5,155 bases of DNA from JAUWQU01 sp964605095 (GCA_964605095.1 CAZSBS010000312.1:1-5155); one strand, 5' to 3'; counted from the first letter of the stretch, positions 1-5,155 are shown. The notes: generated by a model from the sequence alone, not told the origin. Translations and numbers: made by a program.

Positions 1-92
1 CACCGTACACGCTTGGTCACCAGGGTGTTATACGTGTAGATCGCCAGCAACAGCACCAAGACCAGCACGCCAAGAACTATTACCCATGGCAT
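1..92 (-). CDS. lemA: LemA family membrane protein, N-terminal fragment
   Basis: Only the first 30 codons are inside the window; the gene continues past the left edge. The start is ATG at 92-90, preceded by AAAGGA (105-100) at a 7-base spacing. The visible peptide begins MPWVIVLGVLVLVLLLAI, a short N-terminus followed at once by a membrane helix (about residues 3-19). It then reads YTYNTLVTKRVR, matching the LemA-family hallmark in which a single N-terminal helix runs into a YN-x-LV-x-x-R motif that opens the helical bundle. LemA proteins are membrane-anchored helical-bundle proteins of poorly defined function, often next to TPM-domain or peptidase genes; those neighbours would lie off the left edge. 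The family call rests on this one motif, so it is good but not certain. Confidence 0.75.
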   Translation of the reverse strand, partial: MPWVIVLGVLVLVLLLAIYTYNTLVTKRVR

Positions 93-145
93 AGACGTAT
101 CCTTTCCGTTGCCCCGGCCAGGCTTCCAGGCCCGGCCTCATGTAA

Positions 146-174
146 AGCCTATACTGTTTGGTGCGAGCGTTCAA
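146..174 (-). promoter_or_regulatory. Candidate sigma-70 promoter for lemA
   Basis: Read on the minus strand, TTGAAC (174-169) is followed 17 bases later by TAGGCT (151-146). An alternative -10 is TATAGG (153-148) at 15 bases. This would start transcription near 140 and leave a leader of about 50 bases before the lemA start. The elements are partial matches, so this is a candidate only. Confidence 0.35.
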
Positions 175-190
175 GCTCACGGTTTGGAAT

Positions 191-211
191 CAGGCTTCAG
201 GTTACAGGTTG
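191..211. repeat. Three-copy 7-base tandem repeat
   Basis: CAGGCTT, CAGGTTA and CAGGTTG lie directly end to end (191-197, 198-204, 205-211), and the next seven bases (CATGCGA) keep only the start of the unit. It lies in the gap between lemA and mutS2, upstream of both. No function is evident; it may be a simple-sequence tract or part of a dispersed intergenic element together with the palindromic cluster at 248-278. Confidence 0.5.
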
Positions 212-247
212 CATGCGATGTCCCCAGGCGCGCGGGGGCGAGTGAAG

Positions 248-278
248 CATAGGTCCTATAGGTCCCATGAGACCTATG
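248..278. repeat. Palindromic ATAGGTCC repeat cluster
   Basis: ATAGGTCC occurs twice at a 9-base period (249-256 and 258-265), followed by its inverted partner GACCTATG (271-278). CATAGGTC (248-255) pairs perfectly over 8 bases with 271-278. The nearer copy, TATAGGTC (257-264), pairs with the same arm over 7 bases plus one G-T, around a 6-base loop. The right arm can therefore fold with either left arm. There is no T-run after it, so it is not a standard terminator. It could be a two-site operator, an RNA switch-like hairpin or a copy of a dispersed palindromic repeat. Confidence 0.55.
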
Positions 279-317
279 GACTTCCCTGTTCACGCAGTCG
301 CATCCGGCCGGTTTTTA

Positions 318-348
318 TTGCTTTTTTGCTGAAAAGAGGAATTATAGT
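318..348 (+). promoter_or_regulatory. Weak promoter candidate for the mutS2 operon
   Basis: TATAGT (343-348) matches the -10 consensus at five of six bases and sits in an AT-rich patch unlike its surroundings. The best -35 is TTGCTT (318-323) at 19 bases, which is long. It would give a leader of about 30 bases to the GTG at 384. Position and AT content support it; the -35 is poor. Confidence 0.35.
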
Positions 349-383
349 CCCAAGTTCGTCATTCCGCGTGGAGAGCCCAAGCA

Positions 384-3182
384 GTGGATTCCTTTACATT
401 CAATAAAGTCGAGTTCAACGAAGTACGCCGCATCCTGAGCGGGTTTTGCAGTTGCGAGTTGGGCAGGGCCCTGGCGGTCCGGCTGAGCCCTTCGCTAAAC
501 CCCGAGACGATTAGCCGCTGGCTGCGGCAGGTTACGCAGATGGTCGAGGCCATCCGCGACATCTCCCTGCCCCCGCTGGCAGGGCTGGCGGACATACAGG
601 TGCAGCTCGCCAAGGCCGTGCCGTCCGGCGGCGCGGGGGGGGAGGACTTCGCGAAGATCGCCTCGGCCCTGACCGGCGCCGGCAACCTGCGGGTCTGGCT
701 GGACAAGCTGCCCGAAAAACTCGATCTGCTCCACGAGCTTGCCGACGGCGTGGGCCGGTTCGACGGCGAGATCAGGGCCATCAACGAAGTCGTCGCGCCC
801 GACGGCGCCATCCTCGACACCGCCTCCGAGCGCCTCAGCCGGCTGCGGCTGGAGATCGACTCGACCACCCGCAAGATCCACGACGTGATCTACGGCTACC
901 TCCAGGACCCCGAGGTCGCGCGCCTGCTCCAGAACGCGACCGTGACCCTGCACGGCGACAGGTACGTGCTGCCCGTCAAGGCTGAGAACCGAGGCCGGCT
1001 GCCCGGCGTGGTCCACCGCGCCAGCAACACCGGCGCGACGGTGTTCGTCGAGCCCAACGCCTCGGTCGAGCTGAACAACCACCTTGCCGACCTGTACTTC
1101 GACGAGCGCCGCGAGGTCGAGCGGCTGCTGAGCATGCTCGCCATCCGCCTGCACGGTCGGACCGAGGAGATGGCCTCAACCATGCGTGGCTGCGGGCAGG
1201 TGGACCTCATCGCCGCCAAGGCCCAGTACGCCTACCAGTTCGACTTCACCTGCCCGGAGGTCGTCGAGCGCGGGAGCCTGCAATTTAGCGACGCCCGCCA
1301 CCCGCTGCTGCTTGACCAGGCCCGCCGCCAGCAGCGCCAGGGCGTGCCGGAGGGAAAATGTCACGCCGTCGTGCCCATCGACGTCAGGCTTGGCAGCGAC
1401 TTCGACATACTGGTCATCACCGGCTCGAACACCGGGGGCAAGACGGTGGCACTCAAGACGGTCGCCCTGCTGGCGCTGATGGCCCAGTCGGGCATGCACA
1501 TCCCGGCCAGGCGCGGTTCGACGATGCCGGTCTTCCGCGACGTGCTGATCGACATCGGCGACGAGCAGTCGCTCGAGCAGTCGCTCAGCACGTTCGGCGC
1601 GCACATCCAGCGGATGCGGCACATCCTGAGCAAGGCGGACTCCGGCAGCCTGGTGCTGCTGGACGAACTCGGCAGCGGCACGGACCCAGACGAAGGCGGC
1701 GCGATCGGCCAGGCTATACTCGACGAACTGCTCGATGTGCGATGCCTCGCGATGGTCACCACGCACCTCAGCGTGCTCAAGGCGTACGCGTTCAACCACG
1801 AGCGCGTGGACAATGCCTCGGTCGAGTTCGACACCAAGACCATGTCGCCGACGTACCACCTGCTTATCGGCACGCCGGGCGAGAGCCACGCCATCGCGGT
1901 GGCAAAGCGGCTGGGGATGAGCAAGCGCGTCGTCGCCTCCGCAAGGCAACACCTGGACTCCACCGGCAAGCAGTTCCGCAAGGCCATCCGCGCCACGGGC
2001 CAGGCACGGCAGGTGGCCGAGGAGGCCCGCTCGCAGGCCCAGCAGGCTGAGTTGGCCGCCAAGACCGAGCAGGAGACTTACGAGTCCAAGCTGGCCGACC
2101 TCCACCGGCTCCAGCGCGAGTTCGAGACCTGGCTGGCGTCGCTGGGAGAGCTTAGGCCGGGCGACGAGGTGGCGGTTCCGTCGCTTGCCAAGCCGGGCCG
2201 GCTCGTGCGGCTGGAACTCCACCGGCAGATTGCCGTCGTCGAGACGGAAAACTCCGTGCAGATCGAGGTGCCGCTCAAGCAGCTCATGCCGGACCTCGGC
2301 CAGCAGGCGGTGCGCGAGCAGATCGCCGCCTTGCGCCAGCAGATCCTCGACCAGGCCAGCCAGACCGAGGCCATCCGCTCCGAGGCCCAGCACGTTCGCG
2401 AGGAATATCACCGCTCGCTCCAGCAGCAGAAGCTCCGTGCGCGGCAGTTCGACACCTGGCTGGGCGCCATTGCGCGGATGAAGATCGGCGACGAGTTGCC
2501 CATCGCCCGCAAGCCCGGCAAGGGCGTGCTCAAGCAAGCGGACCTGGTGGGCCTGCGAGCGACCGTCGAGACGCCCGAGGGGGAACTGACGCTGTCGATC
2601 CAGGACATCTTCCCGCAGACGGGTCCGTGGGCGCCGCGGCCCCACGAGCCGCAGGGCGGCCCGGATGAGTCGCGCCAGGCCCGGTGGCGCGGAGAGAGGG
2701 ACGAGCAGCACCCCCGCCAGCGGGGCAGGCAGGGGCAGCAGCGCCAGCCGCAGGCCGTCCAGGCGCCACAAGGCCGGCAGGCACCCGGCGAGAGAGCGCC
2801 GAAGGAGGCGCCCAATCGCCCAATGGACCGCGTCAACGTCGGTGCCCGGGCCGCCGAGGCAAAAATCAAGGCCCTGCTGGCACTCGAGCCCGGCGAGCAA
2901 GTCTACGTCGTGCCGTTCCACAAGCGGGCGACGCTTATCCGCATCCAGGCCGACAAGGACCTGGCCGTCGTGCAGTCCGGCATCTTCGAGATGCAGATAC
3001 CACTGGTCGACCTCGAACCGCTCCAGGCCCCGCCGCCCGCCGCCAAGGCACCGCGGAAAAAACCGCCTGAAAAACCCCCTGCCGGGCAAGGCGGACATGT
3101 TGGACCCGGCGAGCATGGTGAAAAAACGCTCGATGCAGCCGAGGGCCCCCAGGTCGACGAGAAGACGCCCAACCCCCTCTGA
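384..3182 (+). CDS. mutS2: MutS2-family ATPase lacking the Smr domain, with three KOW-like modules
   Basis: The start is GTG at 384, with GGAGAG (370-375) eight bases upstream; the peptide (MDSFTFNKVEFNEVRRIL) matches the usual MutS2 N-terminus. Residues 1 to about 330 hold the MutS2-type core and clamp, including DRYVLPVKAENRGRLPGVVH. The ATPase follows: Walker A GSNTGGKT (347-354), signature IGDEQSLEQSLSTFGAH (391-407), Walker B LVLLDE (423-428, acidic pair D427-E428), and the TTHLSVLKAYA switch (459-469). A coiled coil (about 510-588) leads to a KOW-like module (589-639). MutS2 normally then ends in an Smr domain, at about 780 residues. Here there is instead a second coil, a second module (698-747), a Gln/Arg/Pro-rich linker (748 to about 820), a third module (834-880) and a Pro/Lys tail. 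No Smr-like sequence appears in any plus frame up to 3220. MutS2 proteins suppress recombination and, in Bacillus, split collided ribosomes. The intact ATPase suggests an active motor without Smr nuclease activity (inference). Confidence 0.93.
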   Translation: MDSFTFNKVEFNEVRRILSGFCSCELGRALAVRLSPSLNPETISRWLRQVTQMVEAIRDISLPPLAGLADIQVQLAKAVPSGGAGGEDFAKIASALTGAGNLRVWLDKLPEKLDLLHELADGVGRFDGEIRAINEVVAPDGAILDTASERLSRLRLEIDSTTRKIHDVIYGYLQDPEVARLLQNATVTLHGDRYVLPVKAENRGRLPGVVHRASNTGATVFVEPNASVELNNHLADLYFDERREVERLLSMLAIRLHGRTEEMASTMRGCGQVDLIAAKAQYAYQFDFTCPEVVERGSLQFSDARHPLLLDQARRQQRQGVPEGKCHAVVPIDVRLGSDFDILVITGSNTGGKTVALKTVALLALMAQSGMHIPARRGSTMPVFRDVLIDIGDEQSLEQSLSTFGAHIQRMRHILSKADSGSLVLLDELGSGTDPDEGGAIGQAILDELLDVRCLAMVTTHLSVLKAYAFNHERVDNASVEFDTKTMSPTYHLLIGTPGESHAIAVAKRLGMSKRVVASARQHLDSTGKQFRKAIRATGQARQVAEEARSQAQQAELAAKTEQETYESKLADLHRLQREFETWLASLGELRPGDEVAVPSLAKPGRLVRLELHRQIAVVETENSVQIEVPLKQLMPDLGQQAVREQIAALRQQILDQASQTEAIRSEAQHVREEYHRSLQQQKLRARQFDTWLGAIARMKIGDELPIARKPGKGVLKQADLVGLRATVETPEGELTLSIQDIFPQTGPWAPRPHEPQGGPDESRQARWRGERDEQHPRQRGRQGQQRQPQAVQAPQGRQAPGERAPKEAPNRPMDRVNVGARAAEAKIKALLALEPGEQVYVVPFHKRATLIRIQADKDLAVVQSGIFEMQIPLVDLEPLQAPPPAAKAPRKKPPEKPPAGQGGHVGPGEHGEKTLDAAEGPQVDEKTPNPL

Positions 3183-3220
3183 GGCGGCCCAAACCACTGA
3201 ACTGTAAGAGGAGAATAGCT

Positions 3221-3421
3221 ATGGCATTGCTTGACTGGCTGAGGAAATTGGGCATCCTGCGTTCTGGCGGCGAGAAGGCGGTGTACCATAATGCCGCCGA
3301 GCGGCCCATGAGCCTCCAGTCCGACGACGTCTTCAACTCGCAAAAAGATGTCATCGACCTCAACGCCCGATCTGCTCCGGCCCAGCCGCCACCGTCGTCG
3401 CCACGATCCGATAGGGTGTAG
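3221..3421 (+). CDS. Small 66-residue protein of unknown function
   Basis: ATG at 3221 follows AAGAGGAG (3206-3213) by seven bases, one of the best ribosome binding sites in the window, and the stop is TAG. The gene starts 38 bases after mutS2 and is followed 44 bases later by a membrane protein gene, so the three probably share a transcript. The protein begins MALLDWLRKLGILRSG, which can form an amphipathic helix, continues with a mixed segment (about 17-48, including DDVFNSQKDVIDLN) and ends in a Pro/Ser-rich tail that is probably unstructured. It has no signal peptide or membrane helix and no Cys. I do not recognise a named family. The strong ribosome binding site and the tight spacing argue that it is a real gene; its role is unknown. 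Confidence 0.72.
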   Translation: MALLDWLRKLGILRSGGEKAVYHNAAERPMSLQSDDVFNSQKDVIDLNARSAPAQPPPSSPRSDRV

Positions 3422-3465
3422 GATCGCGTAGAGTGCCGGCGTTTCATCTGAAAGGTGAGCAACCT

Positions 3466-3732
3466 ATGAAACTACGTCTTGCCCATCGAGTGCTGGGTCT
3501 GATTGCCGCCCCCGTGATGATCGTCACAGCCATCTGCGGGATGCTTCTGCTGTACCGAACGACCGGCCTGTACGAGCGAGCCGGCGAGTTCCGCGAAACC
3601 ATCGAGCACTTGCACAACTTCGAGATCATCGCGCCCTATGTCGGCACGCTGGCGGCATTGCTGATGATCGCCATGGCCTGCACCGGCCTGGCCCTCATGC
3701 TGCAAGTCTACGTCCGACGACACAGGCGGTAA
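3466..3732 (+). CDS. Short two-helix membrane protein, PepSY-associated TM-like
   Basis: ATG at 3466 is chosen because AAAGGTGA (3451-3458) sits seven bases upstream. An in-frame GTG at 3433 lacks a ribosome binding site and would put a useless extension before the first helix. The 88-residue product has two hydrophobic helices (about 9-30 and 54-81), a charged loop between them (RTTGLYERAGEFRETIEHLH) and a basic end (VRRHRR) that should stay in the cytoplasm. Two patterns, LAHRVLGLIAAP before helix 1 and LHNFEIIAPYVGTL before helix 2, resemble the PepSY-associated TM family, in which histidines stand at the starts of helices (here His7, His48 and His50). Larger members of that family are linked to iron or flavin electron transfer; this copy has no PepSY domain and may be a stand-alone membrane subunit. 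The function is inferred from pattern only. Confidence 0.75.
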   Translation: MKLRLAHRVLGLIAAPVMIVTAICGMLLLYRTTGLYERAGEFRETIEHLHNFEIIAPYVGTLAALLMIAMACTGLALMLQVYVRRHRR

Positions 3733-3770
3733 AGGCAGCAAACCATCGAAGTTCCGACGGATTGCTGCCT
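3733..3770. terminator. Two-way hairpin terminator between converging operons
   Basis: AGGCAGCAA (3733-3741) pairs perfectly with TTGCTGCCT (3762-3770), nine bases. The stem continues inwards through CC/GG and TCG/CGA with two mismatches to a loop at 3749-3754. It begins directly after the stop codon of the membrane protein gene and lies 22 bases beyond the stop of the converging lipoprotein gene (3793). The T-tract is weak on the plus strand (CTTGT) and short on the minus strand (TTTA). Position and stem strength suggest it ends both transcripts. Confidence 0.65.
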
Positions 3771-3792
3771 CTTGTATCGGGGCGACTGCCGA

Positions 3793-4266
3793 CTACCAGG
3801 TGATCCGTTCCCAATCGCCGTACTTGCTCCAATCAATGCCCCCGTCGCGGTAGTCTATGAGGGCACGCACCACATCATCCAGCGTGAAGTCCTCTCGCTT
3901 GGCACGGTAGTGTTTGTTGACGTCGCCTTCCTGATACTCCATGTCGAAGCCGATATCCTTGTCGCCACTGACCTGGATGTAGGACTCGCCTTCTCTGGGT
4001 CCGAGGATCGCGAATCCATCTCCGTCGCGATGAACGTTCAGCCGTCGCAGGAGTTCGCGGACTTGATCGTCATCCGGGTTCGTTATGTTCTTGCCGGAAC
4101 TAAGATTCAGGACCATAGTTGTCTGCCTTTCCGATGGTCTGGTACTGGAATCGTTCTTCGACGTTCCTGGGCCGTTCTTGCAGCCAGCCAGGCACGCGCA
4201 GCAGATAGTCACGAAGAGCAGAACTCTAATTGGCATATCGAGCATGATCTCGTCAGTCAATGCCAA
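3793..4266 (-). CDS. Probable lipoprotein with immunity-protein-like C-terminal domain
   Basis: The strongest ribosome binding site, GAAGGAGGTG (4284-4275), lies inside the end of the upstream gene and points to a TTG start at 4266, three bases after that gene's stop. ATG codons at 4245 and 4236 are alternatives. The 4236 start gives a much better signal peptide (MPIRVLLFVTICCACLAGC), because the longer forms add acidic residues in front. The lipobox is LAGC with Cys29 (numbered from the TTG); Lys follows, so outer-membrane sorting is possible. After a Ser/Thr-rich linker the globular part (about 50-157) contains DGFAILGP, ESYIQVSG, FDMEYQEGDVNKHYRA, FTLDDVVRALIDYRDGG and a final DWERI. This order (YIQ, then EY-x-x-G-x-x-x-x-HYRA, then a helix ending in Y-x-x-G, then W-E-x-I) resembles small immunity-type or hypothetical proteins. 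I cannot name the family. Codon third positions look less GC-rich than in mutS2. Confidence 0.75.
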   Translation of the reverse strand: MALTDEIMLDMPIRVLLFVTICCACLAGCKNGPGTSKNDSSTRPSERQTTMVLNLSSGKNITNPDDDQVRELLRRLNVHRDGDGFAILGPREGESYIQVSGDKDIGFDMEYQEGDVNKHYRAKREDFTLDDVVRALIDYRDGGIDWSKYGDWERITW

Positions 4267-4269
4267 GTT

Positions 4270-4812
4270 TCAAGCACCTCCTTCAGACCATTGGGGCCAT
4301 TCCTCCCAGCCCTTGACCGGCTTGGATTTGTCCATTTCCTCATGGTGAATAATCACCTTCAACTTGCCCAGGCCGTCGGTCACGTGGATGTCCTGGGCCG
4401 CGGGGCCCACGCGCCGCGGCGTGTGGGTTTCGAGCAGCCTGCCATCCGCGTTGTAGACCTCCGACTTCACCAGAGGCAGCGCCTCGTTGGGATCGGAGAG
4501 ATAACTGTACGCCTCGCGCGTCACAACCACGCCGCGATCATCGACGGTGACGGCCGCGACGGTTATGCCCTTGTCCTGGAATCGCAGCTTGCGCGTGCCC
4601 GGATGCCCGTCGGCGGGGTCGTGGACTATCCGCACGAATCGCCCCCGCTGGTTGTACTGCTCGACGCGGTCCCCATCGGCCAGGCGGATGAACTTGAAGA
4701 ACCCGGCGCCAATTTGCGGCGGATCGAGCGGCCCCACGCCGACAGGCCGGCCCGTTGGGAAGCGACTGTCCTTCACCCAGCGGTAATCCTGAAAGAACAG
4801 CGAACTTAGCAT
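4270..4812 (-). CDS. Protein of unknown function with two YD/RHS-like strands
   Basis: ATG at 4812-4810 follows AAGGAAGG (4825-4818) at a suitable spacing. The 180-residue protein has no signal peptide or membrane helix. It contains two related strand-turn segments, VEQYNQRGRFVRIVHD (50-65) and SEVYNADGRLLETHTP (117-132), each with YN, a short gap, GR and hydrophobic residues. This is the look of RHS/YD repeats, although two copies are far fewer than in a true RHS shell. Between them are alternating hydrophobic stretches (ITVAAVTVDDRGVVVTREAY) that suggest a beta-rich fold. The end is Trp-rich (KGWEEWPQWSEGGA), and its last codons also form the ribosome binding site of the downstream lipoprotein gene, so the two are translationally coupled. 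I do not recognise a family. It may be a stand-alone beta-strand protein or a leftover of a larger RHS-type gene. Confidence 0.72.
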   Translation of the reverse strand: MLSSLFFQDYRWVKDSRFPTGRPVGVGPLDPPQIGAGFFKFIRLADGDRVEQYNQRGRFVRIVHDPADGHPGTRKLRFQDKGITVAAVTVDDRGVVVTREAYSYLSDPNEALPLVKSEVYNADGRLLETHTPRRVGPAAQDIHVTDGLGKLKVIIHHEEMDKSKPVKGWEEWPQWSEGGA

Positions 4813-4944
4813 GGCGGCCTTCCTTTCGTTAACGCCCCGTGGCTGCTCGCGCTGGCCGGGAAAGAAGGTTCATTTCGGAGGCGCCGCGGAACCCGGCCTC
4901 GGCCCTTTCGCCGGCCCAGGCGGTGCCCTTCCGTCGCCACCGGA

Positions 4945-4972
4945 ATGATATATGCCCGCCATTGCCGTGCAA
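4945..4972 (-). promoter_or_regulatory. Candidate promoter for the minus-strand gene pair
   Basis: On the minus strand TTGCAC (4972-4967) is followed after 16 bases by TATCAT (4950-4945), a five-of-six match to the -10 consensus. A transcript would begin near 4938 and carry a leader of about 125 bases before the ATG at 4812. The -35 is weak. It is divergent from the tRNA promoter at 5011, and its -35 edge touches the palindrome at 4976-4994. Confidence 0.35.
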
Positions 4973-4994
4973 GGCAATTCGCCGACGGCGAATT
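4961..4994. repeat. Overlapping inverted repeats between divergent promoters
   Basis: AATTCGCC (4976-4983) and GGCGAATT (4987-4994) form a perfect 8-base inverted repeat around GAC. A second one, ATTGCC (4961-4966) with GGCAAT (4973-4978), has a 6-base loop and shares three bases (AAT) with the first, so the two hairpins exclude each other. They lie between the minus-strand promoter candidate and the plus-strand tRNA promoter, the right place for a shared operator. No T-run follows, so a terminator is less likely. Confidence 0.5.
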
Positions 4995-5010
4995 TCCCCG
5001 CTGCCGAGAC

Positions 5011-5039
5011 TTGACGGCCCCGCACAAAGGTGCTAGCAT
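5011..5039 (+). promoter_or_regulatory. Strong sigma-70 promoter upstream of the tRNA-like sequence
   Basis: TTGACG (5011-5016) and TAGCAT (5034-5039) are exactly 17 bases apart. TG one base before the -10 (5031-5032) adds an extended -10 element. The expected start is near 5046, leaving a leader of about 55 bases before the tRNA-like sequence at 5102. This is the best promoter in the window, as expected for a stable RNA gene, and no protein gene begins between it and 5102. Confidence 0.7.
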
Positions 5040-5101
5040 TAAGCAATGTCGCCGTAGCTGGCTGTGGATGCGGTGGCGGCAAGATGAACGAAATACAACT
5101 T

Positions 5102-5155
5102 CGGGGCGTGGCGCAGTTTGGCTAGCGTGTCCCGACGGGAAGGTCGCGGGTAACG
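5102..5155 (+). tRNA. tRNA-Pro-like gene, partial, anticodon loop missing
   Basis: The parts read in tRNA order: acceptor strand CGGGGCG (5102-5108), TG, D-stem GCGC (5111-5114) with loop AGTTTGGCTA and closing GCGT (5125-5128), G, anticodon stem TCCCG (5130-5134) with CGGGA (5136-5140), variable AGGTC (5141-5145) and T-stem GCGGG (5146-5150). C at position 1 and the CGGGG...TGGCGCAG start are typical of bacterial tRNA-Pro. The anticodon stem pairs over five bases, but only one base (A5135) lies between its arms where seven are needed, so the anticodon is absent. The next bases, TAACG, do not match a normal T-loop start (TTC), and the 3' half is off the window. As it stands it cannot be a working tRNA. 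It may be a pseudogene or a sequence error at a contig end. The strong promoter upstream argues that an intact stable-RNA gene is or was here. Confidence 0.55.

Noticed and set aside
191..278. CRISPR array
   Set aside because: The repeats are 7-9 bases and directly adjacent, without unique spacers.
304..327. CCGGCCGG followed by T-runs, like a terminator
   Set aside because: The palindrome has no room for a loop and no longer stem can be drawn, and the converging-gene arrangement that would need a terminator is absent. The AT-rich tract fits a promoter region better.
158..406. 82-codon plus-strand frame upstream of mutS2
   Set aside because: It has no ribosome binding site, runs through the repeat cluster and overlaps the start of mutS2 in another frame.
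3057..3062. Run of six A near the end of mutS2 as a programmed frameshift site
   Set aside because: No other frame after this point encodes an Smr domain or any recognisable extension, and no strong downstream structure is evident.
1176..3197. 673-codon open frame on the minus strand inside mutS2
   Set aside because: It is fully antisense to a gene with clear ATPase motifs. Its protein is Leu/Arg/Gly/Ala-rich with no recognisable domain, as expected from the complement of GC-rich codons.
3433..3465. GTG start extending the small membrane protein by 11 residues
   Set aside because: There is no ribosome binding site before it, whereas ATG at 3466 has AAAGGTGA at a good distance.
3772..4809. 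345-codon open frame on the plus strand across both minus-strand genes
   Set aside because: It starts with TTG inside the terminator region without a ribosome binding site. The minus strand shows two well-placed genes with ribosome binding sites and a lipobox, which explain the region better.
4839..5082. Short open frames on both strands between the minus-strand pair and the tRNA-like sequence
   Set aside because: None has a convincing ribosome binding site or protein-like pattern, and they overlap the two promoters and the palindromes.

Overview
The window is a GC-rich bacterial chromosomal segment. The style of the MutS2 protein, the tiny companion genes and the repeat-filled gaps are reminiscent of Planctomycetota (possibly Phycisphaerae), but that assignment is an impression from family resemblance and not a proof. 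Both ends cut through genes, so this may be a complete metagenomic contig.

Layout. At the left edge (1-92, minus strand) is the 5' end of a lemA-type membrane protein gene. A 291-base divergent gap (93-383) holds its likely promoter, a short tandem repeat (191-211), a palindromic repeat cluster (248-278) and a weak promoter candidate for the next operon. A plus-strand operon follows. Its main gene is a 932-residue MutS2-family ATPase (384-3182), followed by a 66-residue protein of unknown function (3221-3421) and an 88-residue two-helix membrane protein that looks like a short PepSY-associated TM protein (3466-3732). A two-way hairpin terminator (3733-3770) separates it from a converging minus-strand pair: a 180-residue protein with two YD/RHS-like strands (4270-4812, upstream) and a probable lipoprotein with an immunity-protein-like C-terminus (3793-4266, downstream). 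At the right edge, divergent from that pair, a very good sigma-70 promoter (5011-5039) points at a tRNA-Pro-like sequence that starts at 5102 and runs off the window.

Most unusual points. (1) The MutS2 has a complete ATPase core but no Smr nuclease domain. In its place it carries three copies of the small KOW-like beta module, two of them within a 109-residue repeat unit, and a disordered Pro/Lys tail. (2) The tRNA-Pro-like sequence keeps acceptor, D-arm and anticodon stem but lacks about six of the seven anticodon-loop bases, so it has no anticodon; it is either a decayed gene or a contig-end error. (3) The minus-strand pair resembles a remnant or variant of an effector/immunity pair and looks less GC-biased than mutS2 in its lipoprotein gene. 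I see no CRISPR array, insertion sequence or complete mobile element.
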